From AP-15 sp963747735 (GTDB lineage Bacteria; Pseudomonadota; Alphaproteobacteria; ATCC43930; CGMCC-115725), in contig CAVVGE010000005.1 in assembly GCA_963747735.1 (NCBI GenBank), positions 62,001 through 126,000 on the forward strand: a stretch of 64,000 nucleotides of DNA, given 5' to 3'. The position numbers and the translations under genes are program-made. Below are positions 15,803-24,375 of the stretch, one piece after another. The notes under the pieces are model-generated. The model saw only the letters and a program-made list of their open reading frames with translations, made no database searches and was not told the DNA's origin. Every line of letters begins with the position of its first letter. Within the stretch, counting starts at the first letter, position 1.

Positions 15803-18017
15803 ATGTCCTTGAACCGCCAAATAGCCGGCGCGGCGCTGGCAATCCTCGTAGCGACATCGGCGCAGGCTGCGAGCAATCTGATCACGACCGTCGCCGGCAC
15901 CGGGCAATCGGGTTTCGCGGGGGATGGCGGGCCAGCGACCAAGGCGCGGCTGTCGTTTCCGATCCGGGCGGTTGCAGCGCCCGACGGCGGCATCCTGATC
16001 GCCGACGAGGCCAACGACGTGGCGCGCGAGGTGCATCCGGACGGCAGCATCACCACGGTCGCGGGCGTCGCCGGCACGGGCGGTTTCGGCGGCGACGGCG
16101 GACCGGCCACCAAAGCGCGCCTGAACGGGCCGACGGGGGTGAGCCCGCTTCCGGACGGAGGCTTTCTGATCGCCGACCGCTCGAACAACCGGGTCCGACG
16201 GGTTTCGGCAAGCGGCATCATCACGACCGTCGCCGGATCGGGAAGGATCTGCCCGAACCCGGTCTCGGCGTGCGGCGACGGCGGTCGCGCCATCGCGGCG
16301 CTGCTGAACGCGCCCAACCGTGCGGTGCCGATGCCCGGCGGCGGCTTTCTGATAACCGAGGACCGGGGCAACAAGGTGCGCATGGTCTCGGCGAGCGGGA
16401 TCATCACGCGGGTCGCCGGCACCGGCATGGCCTGCACCGTTCCAACGGCCGCGTGCGGTGACGGCGGTGCCGCCACCGCAGCGCGCCTGAACGCGCCGAA
16501 CGGCATCGACCTCGTCCCCGGCGGCGGCTTTGTCATCAGCGATTCGAACGACAACCGCGTACGGATCGTGTCGGCGAAGGGTGCAATCTCGACGATCGCC
16601 GGAAACGGGATTGCCGGCAGCTTTGGCAATGGGATTTCCGCGAGGCTTGCAAACCTCAACGGACCGAGCAGCGTCGCGGTGGCACCGAACGGCGGCATCG
16701 TGATCGCCGACACCTTCAGTCACCTCGTTCGGATCGTGAGCGGGGGCGTCATTCGCACCTTGGCGGGAACCGCGGACACGCCCTGCCCGATCTCGACCGG
16801 CAAGTGCGGCGACGGTGGTCCGGCGGGAGCGGCCAAGCTCAACAACCCTTACGACGTCAGCGTCACACCCGACGGCATGGTGCTGGTGGCCGACCATCTC
16901 GATCAACGCATCCGGCGCGTCGCCGCGTTTCTCGGCGGGTCGCCGACTTTGTCGGTGCAAAATCACCGGCTCGTCAACGGGGCCGGGCAGGAAGTGCAGC
17001 TGCGCGGCGTCAACCGCGCCATTTTCGAAAGCCGCTGCACTTACGACACCACCGGCGTCGCCGATGGACCGGCCGACCAGGCATCGGTGGACGCGATGCT
17101 CGCCTGGAAGATCGACGTCGTGCGGGTCACGCTCAACGAGGATTGTTGGCTCGGGATCAACGGGCTTCCGCTCGGCGGCAACGCCACGGCGTACCGTGCG
17201 GCGGTGGTCGCCTATGTCGGCGTGCTGCGCCGCAACGGCCTTTATGTGGTGCTCGACCCGGAGGTCTCGGCCCCCGGCACACATCAAGCGACCCAGATCG
17301 ATTACATGCCGGACAACGACCACATGCCGGCGTTTTGGCGCTCGGTTGCCGCAAGCTTCAAGAGCGACCACGGGATCGTCTTCGATCCGATCACCGAGGT
17401 CGGCATGGCATCCTGGAACAATCCGCACCCGAGCCCGCCCGGCCAGTGGAATTGCTGGTTGAACGGGTGCGCGCTCGAACTCGGTGTACGGGGGCCGGTT
17501 TCGCGCGGCAGGTCTGCAGGCGCTCGTGACGGCAATTCGATCGCAAGAGGCGACCCAGCCGATCCTGCTCGGCGGGCTCGACTTCAACGCCGATCTCAGC
17601 CAGCTGCTCAGCCATCTGCCGAGCGATCCGGAACATCAGCTGGTCGCGTCCGCACATATTTATGATTTCGCCGAGGGCAGCGGTGTCGATGCAATGTTCA
17701 AAAACCAGCTCGCGCCGATCGCCAAAGAGGTGCCGGTGATCCTCGGCGAGCTCGGCGAGCGCTTTTGCGATTCCGGCACCGCCGCCTACACCAAGCACGT
17801 CCTCTCGCTCGTCAACGGCCAAGCAACCGCCGGGACTTTGGTCGGCGTCATCGGCTGGACCTGGAACGCGAGGACCAAGGCGTCGAGCGGCTGGCGCTGC
17901 CCGACCGGCCCAAATGGCGAAGGCGGCCCGATCCTGATCCGCAACTACACCGGCACGCCAACCGTAATGGGCGGAGCCCTGCGCAGCTGGATCCAATCGC
18001 GTGGCGGGAGTCCCTGA
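15803..18017 (+). pseudogene. NHL-repeat / glycoside hydrolase (GH5-like) secreted protein, frameshifted
   Basis: The reading starts with a signal peptide (MSLNRQIAGAALAILVATSAQA), followed by about six NHL-type beta-propeller repeats of the form ITTVAGTGQSGFAGDGGPAT ... LIADRSNNRVRRV up to about residue 380. After that comes a glycosidase-like domain beginning LVNGAGQEVQLRGVNRAIFE, typical of GH5 cellulase-fold enzymes. Near 17484 the frame shifts by one base: the first frame stops at 17665, while the second frame continues through YGGRFRAAGLQALVTAIRSQ, PVILGELGERF (likely catalytic Glu) and VIGWTWNA to a stop at 18017. Restored, it would be about 737 residues. It may be a real pseudogene or a one-base sequence error. 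Its 3' end supplied the fragment found at 13035-13113. Confidence 0.78.
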
Positions 18018-18032
18018 GACCGTTGGAATGAT

Positions 18033-18108
18033 TGGCGTCCCCTACCGGATTCGAACCGGTGTTGCCGCCGTGAGAGGGCGGTGTCCTGGGCCTCTAGACG
18101 AAGGGGAC
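18033..18108 (-). tRNA. tRNA-Glu (anticodon CTC)
   Basis: The minus strand folds as a standard 76-nt tRNA: acceptor GTCCCC...GGGGAC, discriminator G, encoded CCA, D-arm region TCGTCTAGAGGCC, anticodon stem CCGCC/GGCGG with loop CTCTCAC (anticodon CTC), and T-arm ACCGGTTCGAATCCGGT. The sequence reads as a bacterial tRNA-Glu. Its 3' end faces the accessory stretch 12.8-18.0 kb, and degenerate copies of that 3' end occur at 12828 and 15568. Confidence 0.95.
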
Positions 18109-18169
18109 GAGGCATCTGCCGTTACATAGCCGCTGCGCCCGCAAGGGGCAAGCGCGGCCGCAGGCGGGG

Positions 18170-18655
18170 CTACTCGCGGAAATTCAGGTATTGCAGCGGC
18201 TGCTCGATCTTGAGGCCGCGCACGGCGGCGATCGCGTTCTGCAAATCGTCGCGCTGCTTGCCGGCGATGCGCAACTCGTCGCCCTGGATCGAAACTTGCA
18301 CCTTGAGCTTTTTGTCCTTGATCTCGCGGATCAGCCGGCGGGCGAGATCGGCGTCAACCCCTTGGCGCAAGACCACCGTTTGCCGCACCGCGTTGCCGGA
18401 CGCTTTTTCCGGCGGCTTGTAGTCGAGGGCGCCGGGCTCGACCTTGCGTCGGGTCAGGTGCACCTTCAGAAGCTCGTGCATCTGTTTCAGCTTGAGCTCG
18501 TCGTCGGCGAGGACGGCGAGGATCCCTTCCTTTCGTTCGATCGAGCATTTGCTGGCTTTGAAATCGAACCGGGTGCCGATTTCGCGCATCATTCCGGCGA
18601 TCGCGTTGTCGACTTCGGCGAGATCGATCCGCGAGACGATGTCAAAGCTCGGCAC
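18170..18655 (-). CDS. yajQ: YajQ-family nucleotide-binding protein
   Basis: This 161-residue protein of the YajQ (DUF520) family has two ferredoxin-like repeats; members bind nucleotides, and cyclic di-GMP binding is reported for some. It has the family N-terminus PSFDIVSRIDLAEVDNAIAG, RFDFKASKCSIERKEG and the C-terminal VRGLKIEQPLQYLNFRE. Two GTG codons are adjacent. The second (18655) is chosen because AGGAGG is then about 7 bases upstream and the protein begins at the conserved PSFDIV. It stands alone beside tRNA-Glu. Confidence 0.93.
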   Translation of the reverse strand: MPSFDIVSRIDLAEVDNAIAGMMREIGTRFDFKASKCSIERKEGILAVLADDELKLKQMHELLKVHLTRRKVEPGALDYKPPEKASGNAVRQTVVLRQGVDADLARRLIREIKDKKLKVQVSIQGDELRIAGKQRDDLQNAIAAVRGLKIEQPLQYLNFRE

Positions 18656-18736
18656 CACCGACCTCCTGTGCGGGTGGTTTTGTCATGACCCTGCGATATA
18701 ATGCGGCCGGGCTTTCGATTCAGCCGGAATCGTGAT

Positions 18737-19051
18737 TCAGTCGAAATCGTGTGGGCCGCGCGCGAAAACCAGGCGTCCCATGACCGATGCCATGTAATCG
18801 CGAATGCGTCGGTAGGCGGTGTCGCAAGGAAGTCGTTGCGCCGGCGCGATCGTTGCCTCCCCGGTATCTTGGGCGCTCCCCCAAGCGGCGATTGCCGTGC
18901 GCAGCGCGGTATCGGCGAGGATGAAATCGACGACCTGGTTTTGCGTGCCAAGGGTCGGCGCGCCGTTTTCGCTGCTCAGCTCGCGATAGAGCTCGGTCGT
19001 ATAGGCGAGCGCCTTGCGGACGAGCGAGGCGTCTGCGGTGATTATGGCCAT
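18737..19051 (-). CDS. Hypothetical protein
   Basis: This 104-residue protein was not recognised. It is predicted to be mostly helical (VRKALAYTTELYRELSSENG, FILADTALRTAIAAWGSA, YRRIRDYMASVMGRLVFARG) with no signal peptide or membrane segment. It begins 36 bases after the end of the upstream epimerase gene on the same strand, so it could be co-transcribed, but there is no clear Shine-Dalgarno before the ATG. Other frames over the same bases are less protein-like. Treat it as a probable but unproven gene. Confidence 0.5.
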   Translation of the reverse strand: MAIITADASLVRKALAYTTELYRELSSENGAPTLGTQNQVVDFILADTALRTAIAAWGSAQDTGEATIAPAQRLPCDTAYRRIRDYMASVMGRLVFARGPHDFD

Positions 19052-19087
19052 CAGACGACAAACGCGGATGCGCCGTCGTGGTTCTCG

Positions 19088-20086
19088 TCAGTGGGAGCGG
19101 AACGCGCGCGCCGCCGTGGCGATGCCTTGCTCTGCATCGACCGCCGGCTCCCAACCGAGCAGCTCGCGTGTCGCCCGGTCATCGACTTGCAGCGACAGAG
19201 TGAGCCGGGAGAAAAGGGGGCCCAGCAGAGGGAGCGCGTGCAATGCACCGTGCACCGGCGCCGGCAACGGGTAGAGCCGTGATCGGCAGCCGAGCCCCGC
19301 GGCCAATGCCGCGAGCAGCTGCGGGGTCGAGAAATCGACATTGTCGCGAGCCAGCAGCACCTGGCCGGCGGCGGCGGGGTGAAAGCAGGCGAGCGCGGTC
19401 AGCGCGACCAGATTGTCGAGCGCGATCAGGCTGCGCCGGTTGTCGATCCCGGCAAATGGCAGCGGGACGCCGCTGGCGACGAGCCGGATCAGCGCATGCA
19501 GATTGCCTTTGACGCCAGGTCCATAAACGAGGGGCGGGCGCAAAATGACCAATTCGAGGCCCGTGGCGTTCGCCGCCGCGGCGAGCGCCGGCTCGATCGC
19601 GAGCTTTGCCCGGCCATAGGGGTCGCGCGGCCGTGGCCGATCGCCGGCGCGGAACGGCGAGCCGGGCGGCGTCGCATCGCCCATCGCTCGGATCGAGCTC
19701 ATATGCACAAGGCGCTGCACGCCACATCGCGCGGCGGCATGTGCCAACGCCGCGGCGGCTTCCGCGTCGTCGTGCGGCCCGCCGTGCCCGGCTCGCCGGT
19801 GCGCCCGATTCGCCAGATGAACGACGACGTCGATGTCGCTGAGACGTCCGGACCAGTCGGTGCGTGAAGCGATATCGCCGATGGCGGATAGCTCTACGCC
19901 GGCGATCGGCTCGGCCGGCCGGCGTGTGACGCCATGCACGGCGTGACCGTGACGGACAAGCGCAGGACACAAGGCCCGGCCGATAAACCCGCCGGCCCCG
20001 GTCACCAGGATTCTGGCCAGTCGGTCCTCCGATTGCGCAGGCGATTGCCTGGGCGATGCATTAAAGAGAACGCGATGCGCCGACAA
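19088..20086 (-). CDS. NAD-dependent epimerase/dehydratase (extended SDR)
   Basis: This nucleotide-sugar epimerase/reductase of the extended short-chain dehydrogenase family probably acts in cell-surface polysaccharide synthesis. It has the Rossmann motif LVTGAGGFIGRAL, the active-site Ser in VHMSSIRAMGD, and Y-x3-K in DPYGRAKLAIE. The ATG at 20086 gives an atypical 22-residue N-terminal tail and overlaps the divergent glycosyltransferase gene by 12 bases. A CTG at 20020 with a perfect GGAGG 5 bases upstream would begin LARILVTGAGG, exactly at the fold, and may be the true start. The divergent glycosyltransferase fits a shared role in surface sugar assembly; the substrate is unknown. Confidence 0.85.
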   Translation of the reverse strand: MSAHRVLFNASPRQSPAQSEDRLARILVTGAGGFIGRALCPALVRHGHAVHGVTRRPAEPIAGVELSAIGDIASRTDWSGRLSDIDVVVHLANRAHRRAGHGGPHDDAEAAAALAHAAARCGVQRLVHMSSIRAMGDATPPGSPFRAGDRPRPRDPYGRAKLAIEPALAAAANATGLELVILRPPLVYGPGVKGNLHALIRLVASGVPLPFAGIDNRRSLIALDNLVALTALACFHPAAAGQVLLARDNVDFSTPQLLAALAAGLGCRSRLYPLPAPVHGALHALPLLGPLFSRLTLSLQVDDRATRELLGWEPAVDAEQGIATAARAFRSH

Positions 20087-21310
20087 GGCGCGCTCGCTCT
20101 CTCGTCGCCAGCCGCAGCCAGCCTATTGGATCCGCCTGATCCCGTGTCCTCCCGATCCGCCGCATCGCGTCCGAAGCTGCTCTTTCTGGTGACCGAGGAT
20201 TGGTATTTTTGCTCGCATCGGCTGCCGGCAGCGCGCGCCGCGCGCGACGCAGGCTTCGACGTCGTCGTGGCGGCGCGGGTGCGGGCGCATGGCGAGGCGA
20301 TCCGGGCCGAAGGCTTTGCCCTGCGCCCCCTTGCCTGGCGCCGTCGCAGCGACGGGCTGATCGGCACGTTGCGGTCGGTTGCGGCCATCGCTGAGCTCTA
20401 CCGCGGGGAGCAGCCCGACATCGTGCATCACATCGCGCTGAAGCCGGTGCTGATCGGCGCGCTCGCTCGCATGCTCGCGTTTCGCGGCAGCCGCCGCCCG
20501 GCGCAGGTGGCCTCGATAATGGGTCTCGGCTCGGGCTTTTCGGAACGCGGGGCGAGCGCGCGGTTGCGCCGGCCGTTGCTGCGCATCGCGCTGCGCTTTG
20601 CTGCGGGTGTCGCTCGCGGCCGGGTCATCGTCCAGAACCCGGAAGATCGCGCTGCTCTTGCGGGTCTCGGTGTGAGGTCGCAGCAGCTTGTGCTGATCCG
20701 CGGGTCGGGGGTGGACACGCGCCATTTCGTGCCTCTGCCGGAGCCGCCCGACAAACCGGTTGTCGTGGCTTTCGTCTCGCGCATGCTGCGCGGCAAAGGC
20801 GTGCTCGACGCGGTTGCCGCGATTCGTTCCCTGCGCGCCCGCGGGCTCGCGGTCCAGCTGTTGCTTGCCGGGCCGACCGATCCCGACAACCCCGGATCGC
20901 TGACGCCGGAGGAATTGGGTTCGCTTGCCAAAGAGCCGGGCATCGCTTGGCTCGGGCAGGTTGCGGATGTGCGCGAGGTTTGGCGGCAGGCGGCGATTGC
21001 GGTGCTGCCCTCGACTTATGGCGAAGGCCTACCCAAGACGCTTCTTGAAGCCGCCGCCTGCGCGCGGCCGATCGTTGCCACCGATGTGCCCGGCTGCCGC
21101 GAGGTGGTGCGGCCCGGCGACACCGGCTTGCTCGTTCCTCCGCACGACATTCCGGCCCTCGCCGAGGCGATTGCCACCCTTGCCGCCGATCCGGCCCGGC
21201 GCCGCATGTTCGGGATGGCCGGGCGCGCCCTGGTCGAATGCGAGTTTTCGGACGAAATCGTCGCTCGCCGAACCTTGGCGCTCTACCGCGACTTAACACA
21301 CATTAAATAA
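20075..21310 (+). CDS. Glycosyltransferase family 4 (GT-B) protein
   Basis: This 411-residue GT-B glycosyltransferase probably transfers a sugar to a lipid-linked glycan at the cytoplasmic face of the membrane. The N-terminal domain begins near KLLFLVTEDWYFCSHRLPAA, and the C-terminal domain has VVAFVSRMLRGKGVLDAVAA, LLLAGPTDPDNPG and the donor-binding E-x7-E region YGEGLPKTLLEAAACARPIV. It resembles enzymes of O-antigen and N-glycan loci (PglA/EpsD-like), but the substrate cannot be deduced. ATG 20075 has AGAGAA upstream; the longer in-frame reading from 19934 lies inside the divergent epimerase gene. The stop codon is part of a terminator-like hairpin. Confidence 0.87.
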   Translation: MRRQGALALSSPAAASLLDPPDPVSSRSAASRPKLLFLVTEDWYFCSHRLPAARAARDAGFDVVVAARVRAHGEAIRAEGFALRPLAWRRRSDGLIGTLRSVAAIAELYRGEQPDIVHHIALKPVLIGALARMLAFRGSRRPAQVASIMGLGSGFSERGASARLRRPLLRIALRFAAGVARGRVIVQNPEDRAALAGLGVRSQQLVLIRGSGVDTRHFVPLPEPPDKPVVVAFVSRMLRGKGVLDAVAAIRSLRARGLAVQLLLAGPTDPDNPGSLTPEELGSLAKEPGIAWLGQVADVREVWRQAAIAVLPSTYGEGLPKTLLEAAACARPIVATDVPGCREVVRPGDTGLLVPPHDIPALAEAIATLAADPARRRMFGMAGRALVECEFSDEIVARRTLALYRDLTHIK

Positions 21311-21319
21311 ATGTGTTTT
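21298..21319 (+). terminator. Possible rho-independent terminator after the glycosyltransferase
   Basis: ACACATT (21298-21304) pairs with AATGTGT (21310-21316) around a 5-base loop and is followed by TTT. The hairpin overlaps the stop codon. The stem is AT-rich and weak, but it stands out in this GC-rich region and separates the gene from cysH. Confidence 0.4.
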
Positions 21320-21388
21320 ATAAAATAATCACAGTTTCGAGATGAGATTTGCGTTGCCGCCGCTCTGACGCGGTGGTAGTGGACATCC

Positions 21389-22072
21389 ATGGAAAAGCTC
21401 AGGGCGGTAGAAGTGCTGCTGCGTGAGGCGGCCGACACCGCAGCTTCCGCCGTCTTCGCGTCGAGCCTCGGGGCCGAGGACATGATGCTGCTCGACCTGA
21501 TTGACGATGCCGGGCTCGAGATCGGCGTCTTCACCCTCGACACCGGACGGCTGCGTCAGGAGACCTACGATCTCCTCCAGACAGTCCGGCGCCGCTATCG
21601 CACCCCGATCGCGGTCTTCACGCCCGCCAGCACCGATCTCGAACCCTATCTCGCCGTGCACGGGCCCAATGCCTTCTACGACAGCCTCGAATTGCGCAAG
21701 GAATGCTGCCGGCTGCGCAAGTCAAAACCGCTCGCACGCGCGCTTGCGGGCAAGGGCGCATGGATCACCGGCCAGCGTCGCGATCAAGCGCTGACCCGCG
21801 CCAAGCTGTCGGTGCGCGAATGGGACGCCGAGAACCGCTTGCACAAATACAACCCGCTCGCCGATTGGTCGGAGGAGGAGGTGTGGGCCTACATCCGCGA
21901 GCGCGATGTCCCGCATAGCTCGCTCCACGCCCGCGGCTTTCGCAGCATCGGCTGCGCCCCCTGCACGCGGGCGGTGCTGCCGGGCGAGGATGCGCGCGCC
22001 GGGCGCTGGTGGTGGGAAAGCCAAGAAACAAAGGAGTGCGGCTTGCATCCGCGGCAACAAGATCATGGGTAG
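21389..22072 (+). CDS. cysH: Phosphoadenylyl-/adenylyl-sulfate reductase
   Basis: This enzyme reduces activated sulfate (PAPS or APS) to sulfite with thioredoxin. The 227-residue protein contains ASSLGAEDMMLLDLI, LDTGRLRQETYDLL, the ECCRLRK motif and CAPCTRAVLPGEDARAGRWW, then ECGLHP with the catalytic Cys. The paired CC...CxxC motif marks the [4Fe-4S] class that usually acts on adenylyl sulfate, in keeping with the absence of an APS kinase domain in the neighbouring CysN. The stop overlaps the cysD start, making cysH-cysD-cysN one coupled unit for assimilatory sulfate reduction. Confidence 0.93.
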   Translation: MEKLRAVEVLLREAADTAASAVFASSLGAEDMMLLDLIDDAGLEIGVFTLDTGRLRQETYDLLQTVRRRYRTPIAVFTPASTDLEPYLAVHGPNAFYDSLELRKECCRLRKSKPLARALAGKGAWITGQRRDQALTRAKLSVREWDAENRLHKYNPLADWSEEEVWAYIRERDVPHSSLHARGFRSIGCAPCTRAVLPGEDARAGRWWWESQETKECGLHPRQQDHG

Positions 22073-23015
22073 CGTGGCCGGCATCGCCGAACGGCCGCTG
22101 GCGCCGGTCGAGCGGCCGCCCTTGCCGCGCCATCTCGCCGAGCTTGAAAGCGAGGCGGTCTACATTCTGCGGGAGACCGCTGCTGAATTCTCCAACCCGG
22201 TGCTGCTGTTCTCGGGTGGAAAGGATTCGACGGTCCTGCTGCGGCTTGCGGAAAAGGCGTTTCGGCCGGGGCGCTTTCCGTTCCCGCTGCTGCATGTCGA
22301 TACCGGCCAGAACTTTCCCGAAGTCATCGAATTTCGCGACCGCGCCACGGCTGCGCTCGGCGAGCGGCTGTTCGTGCGCCTCGTGCAGGACACGATCGAT
22401 AGCGGGCGCGCCCGGCTCGCTCATGACGGAGAGAGCCGCAACGCGGTGCAGAGCGTCACCCTGCTCGATGCCATCGCCGAGCTCGGGTTCGACGCTTGCA
22501 TCGGCGGCGCCCGCCGCGACGAGGAGAAGGCGCGCGCCAAAGAGCGCATCTTCTCGTTCCGTGATCGCCTTGGCCAATGGGAGCCACGCCAGCAACGGCC
22601 CGAGCTGTGGAGCCTCTACAACATGCGGGTCGGGCAAGGCGAGCACATGCGGGTCTTCCCGCTGAGCAATTGGACCGAGGTCGATATCTGGCAATACATC
22701 GCCGTCGAACGAATAGCGTTGGCGTCGCTCTATTACGCTCATCCCCGCCTCGTCGCGGTCCGCGGCGACGTGCTGCTGGGCGTGGCGGAGGCCGGCGGCT
22801 GGAACGGCAGGGCCGAGCTGCAAACCCGCTCGGTGCGGTTTCGCACCGTCGGCGACATTTCGTGCACGCTGCCCGTCGAATCCACGGCGCTGACCCCGGA
22901 AGAAATTGTCTGCGAAACACTGCAGGCGTCGCTCAGCGAGCGCGGCGCCACCCGGCTCGACGACCGCACCTCCGAGGCATCGATGGAAGAGCGCAAACGG
23001 GCTGGCTATTTCTGA
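22065..23015 (+). CDS. cysD: Sulfate adenylyltransferase subunit 2
   Basis: This is the catalytic subunit of ATP sulfurylase, forming adenylyl sulfate from ATP and sulfate with CysN. The 316-residue protein has the PP-loop SGGKDSTVLLRLAEKAF near residue 50, HVDTGQNFPEVIEFRD, GGARRDEEKARAKER, and the C-terminal EERKRAGYF typical of CysD. ATG 22065 overlaps the cysH stop by 8 bases, and its own TGA overlaps the cysN ATG (TGATG). The earlier reading from 21906 lies within cysH and was discarded. Confidence 0.95.
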   Translation: MGSVAGIAERPLAPVERPPLPRHLAELESEAVYILRETAAEFSNPVLLFSGGKDSTVLLRLAEKAFRPGRFPFPLLHVDTGQNFPEVIEFRDRATAALGERLFVRLVQDTIDSGRARLAHDGESRNAVQSVTLLDAIAELGFDACIGGARRDEEKARAKERIFSFRDRLGQWEPRQQRPELWSLYNMRVGQGEHMRVFPLSNWTEVDIWQYIAVERIALASLYYAHPRLVAVRGDVLLGVAEAGGWNGRAELQTRSVRFRTVGDISCTLPVESTALTPEEIVCETLQASLSERGATRLDDRTSEASMEERKRAGYF

Positions 23016-24283
23016 TGGCGCCGAGCGGGGAAGGGGAGGGCGATCCGGGGCTGCTGCGCTTCACCACCGCGGGCAGCGTCGACGACGGCAAGAGCTCGCT
23101 GATCGGCCGGTTGCTCTATGACGCCGATGCGGTTGCGGATGACCGCTTGGCGGCATTGCAGCGCGCCGCCGAGCGCAAGGGCGAGACCGAGCTCGACCTG
23201 TCGCTCTTGACCGACGGGCTCAGCGCCGAGCGCGAGCAAGGCATCACGATCGACGTCGCCCACATCTACTTCGCCACGCCGCGGCGCAAATTTATCATCG
23301 CCGACACGCCGGGCCATGAGCAATACACGCGCAACATGGTCACCGGCGCCAGCACCGCCGACGCCGCGGTCATCCTCGTCGATGTTAGCCGCGGCATGAC
23401 GCCCCAGACGCACCGCCATCTCTATTTGAGCCACCTGCTCGGCATCCGGCATCTGGTCCTCGCCGTCAATAAGATGGACCTCGTCGACTTTTCGGCCGCT
23501 GCCTTTGCCGACATAGCCGGCCGTGCAGCCGATGCGGCGGCATCGATCGGCGTGGCCGAGCTGCGCGCAGTCCCGATCTCGGCCAAGCTCGGCGACAATG
23601 TCGTGCGCCGCAGCGCGCGGCTGGAGTGGTATCGCGAGGAGCCGCTGCTCGAGCTCTTGGAGAGCTTGCCCGAGACGACGGGGCAAGATCGGCTGCCCAT
23701 GCGTTTTCCAGTGCAGCTCGTGCGGCGCACGGCGACGGGCCGGCAATATCTTGGTCGCGTTGCCTCGGGGCGCATCGAGGCCGGTGACCCGATCGTGGTT
23801 GCGCCCTCGGGCATGGCGAGCCGCATTCGCTCGGTCTCCACCTTTGACGGCCCGTTAGGCGCAGCCGCGGCCGGATCTTCGGTGACGGTCGAAATCGAGG
23901 ACGATCTCGACATCGGCCGCGGCAGCTTGATAGCCTCCCGGTCCGAGCCGCCCGCGGTCTGCACCGCGCTCGACGCGACACTCTGCTGGTTTGCCGACGA
24001 GCCTTCCTCGGCGCATCGGCGCTATCTGGTCAAAAGCGGCACTCGCACGGTCATTGGCCAGATCGACGAGCTTCGCGACCGGCTCGATGTTGCGACCCTC
24101 GCGCATCGGAGCTTTACCGGGCAGCTCGAGCGCAACGCCATCGCGCATGCCCGGATCGCGCTCGCTTCGCCGCTCGCCGTGGACCGGTATTCCGACAATC
24201 GCGCCACCGGCAGCTTTATATTGATCGATCCCGAGGCCAACACGACCGTGGCGGCCGGCATGATCGAGGGCCAACCGGGGTAG
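23015..24283 (+). CDS. cysN: Sulfate adenylyltransferase subunit 1 (GTPase)
   Basis: This is the GTPase subunit of ATP sulfurylase, whose GTP hydrolysis drives adenylyl sulfate formation. It has G1 GSVDDGKSSLIGRLLYD near residue 20, the EREQGITIDVAHIYF switch, DTPGHEQYTRNM and NKMDLVDF, then elongation-factor-like beta-barrel domains. At 422 residues it is CysN alone, without the C-terminal APS kinase found in CysNC fusions. It starts at the TGATG overlap with cysD. The operon is followed by a 90-base gap with no clear terminator. Confidence 0.95.
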   Translation: MAPSGEGEGDPGLLRFTTAGSVDDGKSSLIGRLLYDADAVADDRLAALQRAAERKGETELDLSLLTDGLSAEREQGITIDVAHIYFATPRRKFIIADTPGHEQYTRNMVTGASTADAAVILVDVSRGMTPQTHRHLYLSHLLGIRHLVLAVNKMDLVDFSAAAFADIAGRAADAAASIGVAELRAVPISAKLGDNVVRRSARLEWYREEPLLELLESLPETTGQDRLPMRFPVQLVRRTATGRQYLGRVASGRIEAGDPIVVAPSGMASRIRSVSTFDGPLGAAAAGSSVTVEIEDDLDIGRGSLIASRSEPPAVCTALDATLCWFADEPSSAHRRYLVKSGTRTVIGQIDELRDRLDVATLAHRSFTGQLERNAIAHARIALASPLAVDRYSDNRATGSFILIDPEANTTVAAGMIEGQPG

Positions 24284-24375
24284 CCATCGCAACAACCATG
24301 CCCATCCGGCATTAGCGCAAACGGCGCGTTTCGGAGTATGTGACGCCGATTCGACCGTTGCCGCGAGGTGCTCGG

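Noticed and set aside
12828..18108. A complete integrative element with integrase
   Set aside because: Attachment-like repeats are present but no integrase, excisionase or transfer gene could be found, so only remnants are claimed.
21311..21388. Riboswitch or CysB-type site before cysH
   Set aside because: The 78-base gap is AT-rich with a weak hairpin but no recognisable riboswitch core or regulator motif.
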